From Novosphingobium sp. Gsoil 351 (GTDB lineage Bacteria; Pseudomonadota; Alphaproteobacteria; Sphingomonadales; Sphingomonadaceae), in the NCBI RefSeq assembly GCF_009707465.1, contig NZ_CP046120.1, forward strand, positions 2,013,501 through 2,077,500: a stretch of DNA of 64,000 bases, written 5' to 3'. A program made the translations under genes and the position numbers. The notes beneath the pieces are model-generated. The model ran no database searches and was not told the origin of the DNA. It was given only the letters and a program-made list of their open reading frames with translations. This document shows, in pieces, positions 52,938 to 62,075 of the stretch (position 1 is its first letter; each line of letters opens with the position of its first letter).

Positions 52938-53857
52938 CCGCCGCGCCCGCGCAAGCCGCGCCGCACTGGCGCCCGCGCGTGGTGATTCCCTTCGTGCTGC
53001 TCAGCCTGATCTGGGGCTCGACCTGGCTAGTAATCCGCGACCAGCTCGGCACCGTTCCTCCCGGCTGGTCGGTGACCTGGCGGTTCGCGATCGCCACGGT
53101 GGCGATGTTCGCGCTGGCAAGGTGGCGGAAGAATCCCCTTCGTCTCGATTCGCGCGGGCAATTGCTGGCGTTGCTGATCGGCGCGCCGCAGTTCGCGCTC
53201 AACTTCCAGCTGGTCTACCGCGCCGAGCAGCACTTGACCTCGGGGGTGGTGGCGATCGTCTTCACGCTGCTCTTCGCCTACAACGCGATGCTCGGCCGGG
53301 TCTTCCTGGGGCGCAAGCTGAGCGCACGCTTCCTCGCCGGTTCGGGGATCGCGATCATCGGAATCGCACTGCTGCTGATCAACGAGACGCAGCGCGCTGG
53401 CTTCGCAGGCGACAACGTCTGGCTCGGCACCGCGATGACGCTCGCCGCGATTCTCTGCGCCTCGAGCGCCAACGTCCTGCAGTCGACTCCCGCGGCCGAG
53501 CGGCTGCCGATCTTCACGCTGCTAGCCTGGGCCCTGCTGTGGGGTGCGTTGGTCAACGGGGTGCTGGCGTGGGCGATTTCGGGTCCGCCTCAGTTCGAGC
53601 CCCGGCTGGGCTACGCGCTGGGCGTCGCCTACCTCGCGCTGGTCGGATCGGTCGCGGCGTTCCCGCTCTATTTCCGCCTGCTGCGGGACATCGGTGCGGC
53701 GCAGGGCGGCTATGTCAACGTGGTGGTGCCGATCGTGGCGATGACGCTTTCGACGCTGTTCGAGGGCTATCGCTGGTCGGCGCTGGCGGTCGCCGGGGTC
53801 GTCGTGGCACTGAGCGGCATGGCGGTGGCGCTAAGCGCGCGCAGGCCGTCGACGTAG
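52934..53857 (+). CDS. EamA/DMT family transporter
   Basis: Ten-TM drug/metabolite transporter of 307 residues: IPFVLLSLIWGSTWLVIRDQ, then paired EamA repeats, the second from about residue 160 (GTAMTLAAILCASSANVLQS). GTG start at 52934, coupled to the aldolase gene (GTGA), so export of an amino acid or metabolite is possible. The last 91 bases overlap the SDR gene on the opposite strand. Confidence 0.92.
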   Translation: MTAAPAQAAPHWRPRVVIPFVLLSLIWGSTWLVIRDQLGTVPPGWSVTWRFAIATVAMFALARWRKNPLRLDSRGQLLALLIGAPQFALNFQLVYRAEQHLTSGVVAIVFTLLFAYNAMLGRVFLGRKLSARFLAGSGIAIIGIALLLINETQRAGFAGDNVWLGTAMTLAAILCASSANVLQSTPAAERLPIFTLLAWALLWGALVNGVLAWAISGPPQFEPRLGYALGVAYLALVGSVAAFPLYFRLLRDIGAAQGGYVNVVVPIVAMTLSTLFEGYRWSALAVAGVVVALSGMAVALSARRPST

Positions 53858-54600
53858 CTCGGATATAGAGGCCGCCAGCCGAGCACGCGCTTGGCCTTGC
53901 CGTTCGCCACCCGCCGGTTCTCGGCATAAAATGCGCGCGCCATCGGCGAGAGGTTGGCCTGTCCTAGCGATAGCAGCGGCGGCGGCGCGCGGCCGAGCAG
54001 GCGGCAGGCTTCCTCGATCACTGTGTTCTGGCTGGCGGGCAGATCGTCGGCGAGATTGTACACCCCCGACGGCGCAGTTAGCGCGGCGATCGCCCCGCTG
54101 ACGATGTCGGCGACATGGACCCGGCTGAATACCTGGCCCGGCAAGTTGATCCGGTGCGCCGCCCCGCTCGCCACACGTTCGAGTGGGCTGCGGCCCGGTC
54201 CGTAGATGCCGGGCAGGCGAAACACCCTGGCCCCCAAGGCCTGCCAAGCGAGATCGGCCTCGCTGCGCGCGGTGCGGCGGCCGGTGCCGATCGGTGCCAT
54301 CTCGTCGACCCACGCTCCGCCAGTATCGCCGTAGACCCCGGTCGACGAGAGGTAGCCCAGCCACCTTCCCCCCAACGCCGCGCCGAAAGCGTCCAGCACC
54401 GGATCGGAGCCGGCGGCATCCGGCGGAACCGATGACAGCACATGGCTCGAATCGAGCAACGCCGACTCGACCGCGGTGCGGGCGGCGAAATCGCAATCGC
54501 CGTCACGCCCGGTAGCGCGGACCGTCCACCCCATACCGCGCAAACGGGCCGCCAGCGCTTTGGCGGTGTAGCCCAGCCCGAAGATCAGCATTTGCGGCAT
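53767..54600 (-). CDS. SDR family NAD(P)-dependent oxidoreductase/epimerase (YeeZ-like)
   Basis: Extended SDR-like protein of 277 residues. N-terminal Rossmann MPQMLIFGLGYTAKALAARL, active-site region LGYLSSTGVYGDTGGAWVDE (S/T and YxxxK-like), FRLPGIYGPGRSPLERV and VHVADIVSGAIAALTAP. Substrate unknown. The final 20 or so residues (SATAMPLSATTTPATASADQ) look like antisense filler from the overlapping EamA gene, so the functional fold probably ends near YPSYVDGLRAL. Confidence 0.85.
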   Translation of the reverse strand: MPQMLIFGLGYTAKALAARLRGMGWTVRATGRDGDCDFAARTAVESALLDSSHVLSSVPPDAAGSDPVLDAFGAALGGRWLGYLSSTGVYGDTGGAWVDEMAPIGTGRRTARSEADLAWQALGARVFRLPGIYGPGRSPLERVASGAAHRINLPGQVFSRVHVADIVSGAIAALTAPSGVYNLADDLPASQNTVIEEACRLLGRAPPPLLSLGQANLSPMARAFYAENRRVANGKAKRVLGWRPLYPSYVDGLRALSATAMPLSATTTPATASADQR

Positions 54601-54654
54601 AGTTTGGCCGATTCCCCCGATTGCGGTTCGTGCCGTCGCGGCCTAACTCCTATC

Positions 54655-54728
54655 CCGCTCGTGTCGAGCGAAGTCGAGACACGCTGCGCAACGAATCAAC
54701 CTTGCGCGCGATCCCTCGAATTCGCTCG
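54655..54728. repeat. Dispersed inverted repeat, copy 3
   Basis: Left arm 54655-54679 (CCGCTCGTGTCGAGCGAAGT...) differs from the arm at 13402-13426 by one base. The right arm (54715-54728, CTCGAATTCGCTCG) is shorter and degraded. It lies in the divergent gap between the SDR gene and pepN. Confidence 0.7.
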
Positions 54729-54760
54729 TGAAGGGCGGGTTTGGGAGAGAGTACGCAGCC

Positions 54761-57435
54761 ATGACCGAAGTCGCCCAGCACCCCTCGACCCCGCCCGGCA
54801 ATGTCCAAATTGCGGATGCGGCCCCGCCCCCCGCACCGACGATGATCCAGCGCAAGGATTACAAGGCCCCGGCGTGGCTGGTCCCCACCATCGCGCTCGA
54901 TTTCGCGCTCGACCTCGAAACCACGCGGGTACGCTCTACGCTGGCGGTCGAGAGGAACCCGGCCGGAGACGGCAGCGCCACGCTGCGCCTCAATGGCGAC
55001 GGAATTCAGGTGACCGCGCTCACCCTCGACGGGCGCAACTTCAATTCATGGGCGATGGACGGCGACGATCTGCTGATCGACTTGCCCGGCGACAAGCACA
55101 CGATCGAGATCGAGACCCGCATCCACCCCGCGACTAACAGCCAGCTTTCGGGACTCTACGCCTCGAACGGAATGCTCTGCACCCAGTGCGAAGCCGAGGG
55201 CTTCCGGCGGATCACCTTCTTCCCCGACCGCCCCGACGTGCTGAGCAAGTATTCGGTGCGGCTGGCGGCGGACAAGGCGAAGTTCCCCGTGCTGCTCGCC
55301 AACGGCAACGAGGTCGCGACGGGCGAGGATTTCGCACGCGATGGCGACGGCACCCACTGGGCGCAGTGGGACGATCCCTGGCCCAAGCCGAGCTACCTGT
55401 TCGCGCTGGTCGCGGGCGAACTGCTCGCCAACCGCGACAGCTTCACGACGATGTCGGGGCGCAAGGTCGATCTGGCGATCTACACCCGCCCCGGCGACGA
55501 GACACGCACCGATCACGCAATGACCAGCCTGATCGCATCGATGAAGTGGGACGAGGACACCTATGGCCGCGAGTACGACCTCGACGTGTTCAACATCGTA
55601 GCGGTCTCCGACTTCAACGCGGGGGCAATGGAGAACAAGGGCCTCAACATCTTCAACACCCGCTACATCCTCGCCGATCCCGATACCGCGACCGACGGCG
55701 ACTACGACGCGATCGAGGGGGTCGTCGGCCATGAATACTTCCACAACTGGTCGGGCAACCGCGTGACCTGCCGCGACTGGTTCCAGCTAAGCCTCAAGGA
55801 AGGCTTTACTGTGCTGCGCGACCAGCAGTTCAGCGCCGACCGCGGCTCACCCCCGGTCAAGCGGATCGAGGACGTGCGGATCCTGCGCGGGGTCCAGTTT
55901 CCCGAGGATTCAGGTCCGCTGGCACATCCCATCAGGCCCGATTCATACCAGGAAATCAGCAACTTCTACACCTCGACCGTCTACAACAAGGGCGCCGAGG
56001 TGATCCGGATGATGACTGTTCTGGCGGGCAAGGAGCGCTTCCGCAAGGGCACCGACCTCTACTTCGAACGCCACGACGGCGAAGCCGCGACCTGCGAGGA
56101 TTTCGTCTCAGCGATCGAGGACGGCGCTGGGCTCGACCTCAAAAAATTCCGCCGCTGGTACGAGCAGGCCGGGACGCCGAGGGTCGAAGTCGAATCGAGG
56201 CACGATACGGCGAGCGGCGACGTAACCCTCACGATTCGGCAGAGCGTCCCGCCCACCCCCGGCCAACCCGACAAGGCGCCGATGCCGATCCCCCTGCGCA
56301 CCGCGCTGTTCGACCGTAAATCGGGCGCAAACCGTGGCGAGGAACTGCTGGTGCTCGACGAAGCGCAGGCCGATTTCACCTTCACCGGGTTCAAAGAGGC
56401 CCCGGTGATATCAATCAACCGCGGTTTCTCCGCCCCCATCGCCATCGCCACCCAGCCGCCCGCCGAGGATTTGCTGTTCCTCGCCGAGCACGACGACGAT
56501 CCGTTTGCGCGCTACGAGGCGATGCAGCAGCTTGTGGTCCAGCATCTGGTCGGGATCGTCACCGGGGCAGTCGCGGGCGAGGCCATCGACAGCGGCCGCC
56601 GCGATATCGGAGACGCCTTCCGCGCGATCCTCGCCGACCCGGAACTCGACGACCTGATGCGCGGCGAGCTGGTGATCCTGCCGGGAGAGACCTATCTGTC
56701 AGAGCAGCTGCTCGTCAACGAACCCGCAAAGATTCACGCCGCGCGCGAGGCGCTCAAGGGCTGGCTCGGGACGACACTCAAGTCCGAACTGATTGCGCTG
56801 CACGACCGTTGCTGCGCGGTGGCATACAGCCTGTCGGCCGAGGCCCGGGGGCGCGAAAGCTCAAGACCCAGGCGCTGGTCTACCTCGCCCCCGCCGACAA
56901 GCCCGAGGCGATCCGCCGGGCCAAGGGGCAGTTCGACGCCGCGGACAACATGACCGACCGCCAGGGCGCGTTGATGTTGCTGTGCGGGCTCGATTGTCCC
57001 GAGCGCGAGGATGCGCTCAAGGCGTTCCACGACCGGTTCGCGGGCAACGCGCTGGTGATCGACAAGTGGTTCTCGCTCCAGGCCGGATCGCTCCACCCCG
57101 ATGCGCTCGCCCAGACCAAGGCGCTGCGCCAGCACCCCGACTTCACGATGACCAACCCGAACCGGGTGCGCGCGCTGTACATGGCCTTCGCCGCCAACCC
57201 GCAGGCATTCCACGCCTCTGACGGCGCGGGCTACAAACTGATAGCGGATTTGATTTTGGAACTGGACCCGCTGAATTCGAATACGGCGGCTAGGTTCGTT
57301 CCGCCGCTGGGCAGATGGAAGCGGATGGAACCTGGCCGCGCGGCGCTGATGAAGGGCGAGCTGGAACGCATCGCCGCGTTCACCGGGCTGAGCCGCGATA
57401 CCCGCGAGCAGGTCACGCGCAGCCTGGATGGATAG
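54761..57435 (+). CDS. pepN: Aminopeptidase N, frameshifted in this sequence
   Basis: M1 zinc aminopeptidase. The N-terminal 695 or so codons carry GAMENKGLNIFNTRY and the zinc site VVGHEYFHNWSGNRVTCRD followed by the distant glutamate in LSLKEGF. After AYSLSAEARG the frame breaks; the next frame resumes ARKLKTQALVYLAPADKPEA and runs through the helical C-domain to TRSLDG. One base is missing in the G run 56847-56851 (five; six restores the frame). Corrected length about 891 residues. Start ATG 54761 with GGGAGAGAG upstream. Probably an intact gene in the organism. Confidence 0.92.
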
Positions 57436-57483
57436 AACACGACTCCACCTCAATCACTGCTCGCGTCGAGGGGTAAGCCAGGT

Positions 57484-58242
57484 GTGACCGAACCCGTCGA
57501 AGTCATCCGCGCCTCTTGCCTCGGGTCAATCCCCCACGGCTTCCTCGGCCGCCGCGGTGGGGTTTCCACCGGTATCCACGCCGGCCTCAACGTCGGCTGG
57601 GGGTCGGACGACGAGCGCGCCGCCGTCGCCGAAAACCGCCGCCGCGCGGTCGAAGCGGTGCTGCCCGGCGCGGCGCTGGTAACCGTCCACCAGGTCCATT
57701 CGCCCGACGTCGTCACCGTCACCGAACCCTGGCCCGACGATGCGAGGCCCAAGGCCGACGCGCTGGTCACCGACCGTCCCGGCCTGCTCCTCGGCGTGCT
57801 CACCGCCGATTGCGCGCCGGTGCTGCTGGCGGATGCCGAGGCAGGCATGATCGGCGCGGCGCACGCCGGATGGAAAGGCGCGCTCGGCGGGGTATGCGAG
57901 GCGACGGTCGCCGCGATGGAAGCGCTCGGCGCCCGGCGCGATCGCATCGCCGCCGCCATCGGCCCCTGCATCGCCCAGGCGAGCTACGAGGTGGACGCCG
58001 CGTTCGTCGACCGCTTCGCTCCGGACAACGCCCGCTTCTTCAAGCCGGGCCGCGCGGGCCACGCCTGGTTCGACCTCGAAAGCTACGTCGCGATGCGGCT
58101 AGCGGCGGCGGGGGTCGGCACCATCGAAAGGCTTGGCCTCGACACATACGCCGGCGAAGCCCGCTTCTACTCTTACCGCCGCGCCACCCACCGCGGCGAG
58201 CCGGGCTATGGGCGGGAAATTACCTTGATTGGGTTACCTTGA
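57484..58242 (+). CDS. pgeF: Peptidoglycan editing factor PgeF / purine nucleoside phosphorylase-like (laccase-domain, YfiH)
   Basis: 252 residues, GTG start. Conserved: HGFLGRRGGVSTGIHAGLNV, LVTVHQVHSPDVVTV, LTADCAPVLLADAEAGMIGA, AHAGWKGALGGVCEA and the end SYRRATHRGEPGYGREITLI. Copper/zinc-site histidines and the cysteine are present. The family is described both as removing wrongly incorporated L-Ser from peptidoglycan precursors and as purine nucleoside hydrolase/phosphorylase. It ends where the comM remnant begins. Confidence 0.92.
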   Translation: MTEPVEVIRASCLGSIPHGFLGRRGGVSTGIHAGLNVGWGSDDERAAVAENRRRAVEAVLPGAALVTVHQVHSPDVVTVTEPWPDDARPKADALVTDRPGLLLGVLTADCAPVLLADAEAGMIGAAHAGWKGALGGVCEATVAAMEALGARRDRIAAAIGPCIAQASYEVDAAFVDRFAPDNARFFKPGRAGHAWFDLESYVAMRLAAAGVGTIERLGLDTYAGEARFYSYRRATHRGEPGYGREITLIGLP

Positions 58243-58498
58243 AATGGAAAACCTGATGTTCCCGGCGGTCTTCATACCTCAGGTCGGCGGGGGAAAGGTT
58301 GATCGTGATCCGCTTGGGCGGCAGCGCGAGGCCCAGGGCGGAGAGCGCGGCGCGGACCCGTTCGCGGCTTTCGCCGACCGCCTTGTCGGGCAGCCCGACG
58401 AGGAAAAAGCCGGGAAGGCCGGGGCCGACTTGGCATTGCACTTCCATGGCGCGCGCCTCGAGCCCGAGGTAGGCGACCGTCGATACTAGTGCGACCAT
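58220..58498 (-). pseudogene. comM: comM/yifB (Mg-chelatase-like ATPase) remnant, N-terminal domain only
   Basis: ComM is a roughly 500-residue hexameric helicase for branch migration in natural transformation. Here only about 73 residues match: MVALVSTVAYLGLEARAMEV, GPGLPGFFLVGLPDKAVGES, RERVRAALSALGLALPPKRI and TINLSPADL. At 58279/58280 similarity stops, and an unrelated 19-residue tail (RYEDRREHQVFHFKVTQSR) leads to a stop inside the end of pgeF. The whole AAA+ core is missing. A small functional protein is conceivable, but a deletion remnant is more likely. Confidence 0.8.
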
Positions 58499-58621
58499 TC
58501 GTGCGCCCCCGTCGCCACGCGGGTATGCATCGCGGCGCGGACCAAGTCGAGACCGCGCCCAGCCGATTGATCCGCCCCGGCTTAAACACGAATTAACCTC
58601 AAGGCGTTAGCTGACCGGGCG

Positions 58622-59299
58622 ATGCTTCGGTTCGCCCTGATCCTTGCCGCGCTCTCGCCCGTGCCCGCGCTTGCGCAAGAGGCGGCGACCATAAGCGTCG
58701 AGGTCGTCCAGGAGACCCCGCTAGGCGATCCGGGCGGCGAGCGTTTCGTCGCGGAGGGCCGGTCCGATGCCACAAGCCTTAAGGCAATCGCCGCATATGG
58801 TCCGTTCCGCGTGCTCGATTCCGGCCGCGCTGCATTGGTCGACGTCACCGACACCGCAACCCCGCGCGCCTTTGCCCAAATGCTGATCGCGTTTCCCGGC
58901 TTGCGCACCATCGAGATGGTCGAATGCCCGGGCACCAGCGACGATACCGCCAACCTACGCCTGGGCCGAATGATCCGCCGCGCAGGGCTCGACACCTATG
59001 TGCCGCAAGGTGGTTCGGTGCGCTCGGGCGCGGTCGAGTTGTTCCTCGCAGGCCGGCACCGCCACGCCGAAGCCGGGGCGCAGTTCGCGGTGCATTCGTG
59101 GCAGGACAGCGACGGGCTCGAACCCAGCGACGTGGCCGATAACGACCCGGTCAACCTCGCCTATCTCGCCTATTACCGCGAGATGGGGCTGAGCGACGGG
59201 CAGGCCCGTGCATTCTATGCGATGACCAACGCGGTGCCGCACGACGACGCATTGTGGCTGAGCAAGGACGAGTTCGCCCGCTACGCGCCGCTGGATTGA
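58622..59299 (+). CDS. Secreted protein with ClpP/crotonase-like pattern (COG3904-like)
   Basis: 225 residues with a cleavable signal peptide (LRFALILAALSPVPALAQEA). The core resembles periplasmic ClpP-fold proteins: FPGLRTIEMVECPGTSDDTA, NLRLGRMIRRAGLDTYVPQG, then GSVRSGAVELFLAGR where such proteins place the nucleophile region, and QFAVHSWQD with a histidine. The usual glycine-rich oxyanion loop and the CAS(A)C motif are not conserved, so catalysis is doubtful. No partner gene is evident. Confidence 0.7.
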   Translation: MLRFALILAALSPVPALAQEAATISVEVVQETPLGDPGGERFVAEGRSDATSLKAIAAYGPFRVLDSGRAALVDVTDTATPRAFAQMLIAFPGLRTIEMVECPGTSDDTANLRLGRMIRRAGLDTYVPQGGSVRSGAVELFLAGRHRHAEAGAQFAVHSWQDSDGLEPSDVADNDPVNLAYLAYYREMGLSDGQARAFYAMTNAVPHDDALWLSKDEFARYAPLD

Positions 59300-59395
59300 T
59301 ACGCCGCAGCCGCGTTGACTTTAAGCCGCTGCTGACCTAACGGCGCGCCTCGATTTGGCGGCAACCGTCGCCGCAGACCCGATTCGAGAGATCCG

Positions 59396-59530
59396 ATGAA
59401 GCGCACCTTTCAGCCCAGCAACCTCGTGCGGGCACGCCGTCATGGTTTTCGCACCCGCTCGGCGACGCCCGGTGGCCGCAAGATCCTACGCGCCCGCCGC
59501 GCCCGTGGCCGCATCAAGCTGAGCGCCTGA
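59396..59530 (+). CDS. rpmH: 50S ribosomal protein L34
   Basis: 44 residues, [20 protein letters not shown] to [10 protein letters not shown], the standard L34 sequence. The protein is very short and basic. A TTGACT at 59315-59320 may be part of its promoter. It opens the conserved rpmH-rnpA-yidD-yidC-yihA block. Confidence 0.97.
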   Translation: MKRTFQPSNLVRARRHGFRTRSATPGGRKILRARRARGRIKLSA

Positions 59531-59919
59531 GCGACTCTTCGCCGCCGCCGCTTGCGGTCCTTCGCAAGCGTTCCGATTTCCTCGCCGCCAACCGGGGCCT
59601 GCGCGTTGCGCGGGCAGGTTTCGTCTTGCTCGTCCGCCGCGACGCCGCCGATGACGGCGCGATGCGCTTCGGCATCACCGTGACCAAGAAGATCGGCGGC
59701 GCGGTGATCCGCAACCGGATGAAGCGGCGGTTTCGCGAGCTTGTGCGCGAATTGTTGCCCGTTCACGGGATCGCCGGTGCCGACCACGTGCTGATCGGCC
59801 GCGAAGGCGGCATCGAGCGCGACTTCGCTCTGCTGCGCGGCGAATTGATCTCGGCGCTGGACCGGGCCACTGCGGGCAAGGGCGACCCGCTGCGCCGACG
59901 CAAGCCTCCCGCCAAATGA
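59527..59919 (+). CDS. rnpA: Ribonuclease P protein component
   Basis: Protein subunit of RNase P, about 130 residues: [53 protein letters not shown] (RNR motif) and [15 protein letters not shown]. The frame has no ATG, GTG or TTG before the conserved start region; the only candidate is CTG at 59527, overlapping the rpmH stop (CTGA). A TTG at 59626 would lose the essential N-terminal third. The stop overlaps yidD (ATGA). Confidence 0.9.
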   Translation: MSDSSPPPLAVLRKRSDFLAANRGLRVARAGFVLLVRRDAADDGAMRFGITVTKKIGGAVIRNRMKRRFRELVRELLPVHGIAGADHVLIGREGGIERDFALLRGELISALDRATAGKGDPLRRRKPPAK

Positions 59920-60125
59920 AGCAGCTGCTGATCCTGATCGCGCGCGGCTGGCAGCTTGGACCTTCGCGCGTCCTGCCGCCATCGTGCCGCTTCGCCCCGT
60001 CGTGCTCGCAATACGCGATCGAAGCGCTGGAACGGCACGGCGCGATTAGGGGTGGCTGGCTTGCGGCGAAGCGGCTAATGCGCTGCCACCCGTGGGGCGG
60101 GCATGGTTACGATCCCGTCCCCTGA
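59916..60125 (+). CDS. yidD: Membrane protein insertion efficiency factor YidD
   Basis: 69 residues: an N-terminal amphipathic helix (LLILIARGWQLGPSRVLPPS), the conserved CRFAPSCSQYAIEALERHG and the ending CHPWGGHGYDPVP. It assists YidC-dependent insertion. ATGA overlap with rnpA. Confidence 0.95.
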   Translation: MKQLLILIARGWQLGPSRVLPPSCRFAPSCSQYAIEALERHGAIRGGWLAAKRLMRCHPWGGHGYDPVP

Positions 60126-60200
60126 CGGGGTTGGCCCGTGCCTTGATCGCGCGATCGCGGTCCCCCATTTGCTCAGCGACACATCCACAGGACGGCATCC

Positions 60201-62075
60201 TTGACCAACCAGCGCAACCTGATCCTCGCGGTGGTGCTCACCGGGCTGCTCCTGCTCGGCTGGGACGCCGGGCTGCGCTACTTCTACCCGCAGCCGCTCA
60301 AGCCAGCCGCATCTGCCCCCGCGACGAATGCTAACGCCCCCGCGCCCGTCGCGCCGGGCGCCCCGGCCAAGCCTACCCGCGAGGGCGGGCTGACCAGCGC
60401 CGCCGACATCGCGTTGGAAAAGCAGGACCTCGACTCCGCGCTGGCCGGCGGCGGGCGCGTCCCGATCGCCGGACCGCGAGTGACCGGATCGATCAACCTG
60501 ACCGGCGCGGTGATCGACGATCTCTCGCTGACGAGCCACCGCGCCGAACTGGCCAAGACCTCAGGCCCGGTCCGGCTGTTCTCGCCCGCGGGCACCCCGG
60601 CGCAGCATTTCGCCCAGTTCGGCTGGGTCGGAGAAGGCGTTCAGTTTCCCGACGCGCGCACCGTGTGGCGCGCCGAGGGCACACGCCTGACCCCGCAGAC
60701 CCCGGTCACCTTGCGCTGGGACAACCCCACCGGGCAGAGCTTCGCGATCCGCTTCGCGATCGACGCTGATTACATGATCACCGCGACCCAAACTGTCGCC
60801 AACCGCGGTGCCGCGCCGACCGTCGTGCGCCCGTTCGCGTTGGTCAATCGCACCAACAAGACGGCCAGTTTGGACACTTGGAACGTCCATTCGGGTCCAC
60901 TCGGCGCGTTCGCCGGATCGGTCGATTTTTCGAACAACTACAAGGATGTCCGCGAAGCTCCCGCCGGCACGATCTCGCCTGCCGGACACCCCGGCTGGAT
61001 CGGGTTCACCGATATCTACTGGATGTCGGCGCTGATCCCAGATGCCAGCGCGCCCGCCAGCGGTGACTTCCGCGCGCTGGGCGGCGACATATTCCGCGCC
61101 GACCTGCTCTACCGCCCGGTCGCGCTCGCCCCCGGAGGCCAGATCGTCCGCACCACCCGCCTGTTCGCGGGAGCCAAGGAAAACGCGGTGCTTACCGCGT
61201 ACGAAAATGCGGGCATCACCAACTTCAGCCTGGCGATCGACTGGGGCTGGTTCCGGTGGTTCGAGAAGCCGATCTTCATGCTGCTCGACTGGCTGTTTCG
61301 CACCATCGGCAACTTTGGGGTGGCGATCATTTGCCTGACTTTCATCGTGCGCGGGTTGATGTTCCCGGTCGCCCAGCGCCAGTTCGCCAGCATGGCCGCG
61401 ATGCGCGCGATCCAGCCCAAGATGAAGGCGCTGCAGGAACGCTACAAGGACGACAAGGCCACGCTCCAGCAGAAGACGATGGAGCTGTACAAGGAGGAGA
61501 AGGTCAATCCGCTGGCCGGGTGCCTGCCGATCTTCCTGCAGATTCCGGTGTTTTTTGCGCTCTACAAGGTGCTGACGCTGGCGATCGAGATGCGCCACCA
61601 GCCGTTCGCGCTGTGGATCAAGGATCTTTCCGCGCCCGATCCGCTGCACATCGTCAACTTGTTCGGGCTGCTGCCGTTCACCCCGCCCAGCTTCCTGGCG
61701 ATCGGGTTGCTCGCGCTGCTGCTGGGTTTCACCATGTGGCTCCAGTTCAAGCTCAACCCGGCGCCGATGGACCCCAGCCAGGAGATCGTCTTCAAGATCA
61801 TGCCGTGGATGATGATGTTCGTGATGGCACCGTTCGCCGCGGGGCTACTGATCTACTGGATCACCTCGAACATCCTGACCATCGCCCAGCAATGGTATCT
61901 CTATAAACGCCATCCCCAATTGAAGGCGCAAGGCGAGAAGGACGCGCAGGACAAGGCGCGGGCGGCAGCACGGGACAAGCCGGCCGCGGCTGCGCTGGCC
62001 AAGCCGACGCCCGCGCCGCGCCCGAGCACCCCGCGTCCAACGACCCCGCGCAAGCCCAAGCCGCGCGGGCGGTGA
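60201..62075 (+). CDS. yidC: Membrane protein insertase YidC
   Basis: 624 residues, TTG start at 60201. TM1 (NLILAVVLTGLLLLGWDAGL), a large periplasmic domain (about 60-370) and the conserved five-TM core with FNFGVAI-like TM2 (IGNFGVAIICLTFIVRGLMF), the arginine in that helix, NPLAGCLPIFLQIPVFFALY and NILTIAQQWYLYKRH. The tail is Ala/Pro/Lys-rich. It inserts membrane proteins alone or with SecYEG. Confidence 0.96.
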   Translation: MTNQRNLILAVVLTGLLLLGWDAGLRYFYPQPLKPAASAPATNANAPAPVAPGAPAKPTREGGLTSAADIALEKQDLDSALAGGGRVPIAGPRVTGSINLTGAVIDDLSLTSHRAELAKTSGPVRLFSPAGTPAQHFAQFGWVGEGVQFPDARTVWRAEGTRLTPQTPVTLRWDNPTGQSFAIRFAIDADYMITATQTVANRGAAPTVVRPFALVNRTNKTASLDTWNVHSGPLGAFAGSVDFSNNYKDVREAPAGTISPAGHPGWIGFTDIYWMSALIPDASAPASGDFRALGGDIFRADLLYRPVALAPGGQIVRTTRLFAGAKENAVLTAYENAGITNFSLAIDWGWFRWFEKPIFMLLDWLFRTIGNFGVAIICLTFIVRGLMFPVAQRQFASMAAMRAIQPKMKALQERYKDDKATLQQKTMELYKEEKVNPLAGCLPIFLQIPVFFALYKVLTLAIEMRHQPFALWIKDLSAPDPLHIVNLFGLLPFTPPSFLAIGLLALLLGFTMWLQFKLNPAPMDPSQEIVFKIMPWMMMFVMAPFAAGLLIYWITSNILTIAQQWYLYKRHPQLKAQGEKDAQDKARAAARDKPAAAALAKPTPAPRPSTPRPTTPRKPKPRGR

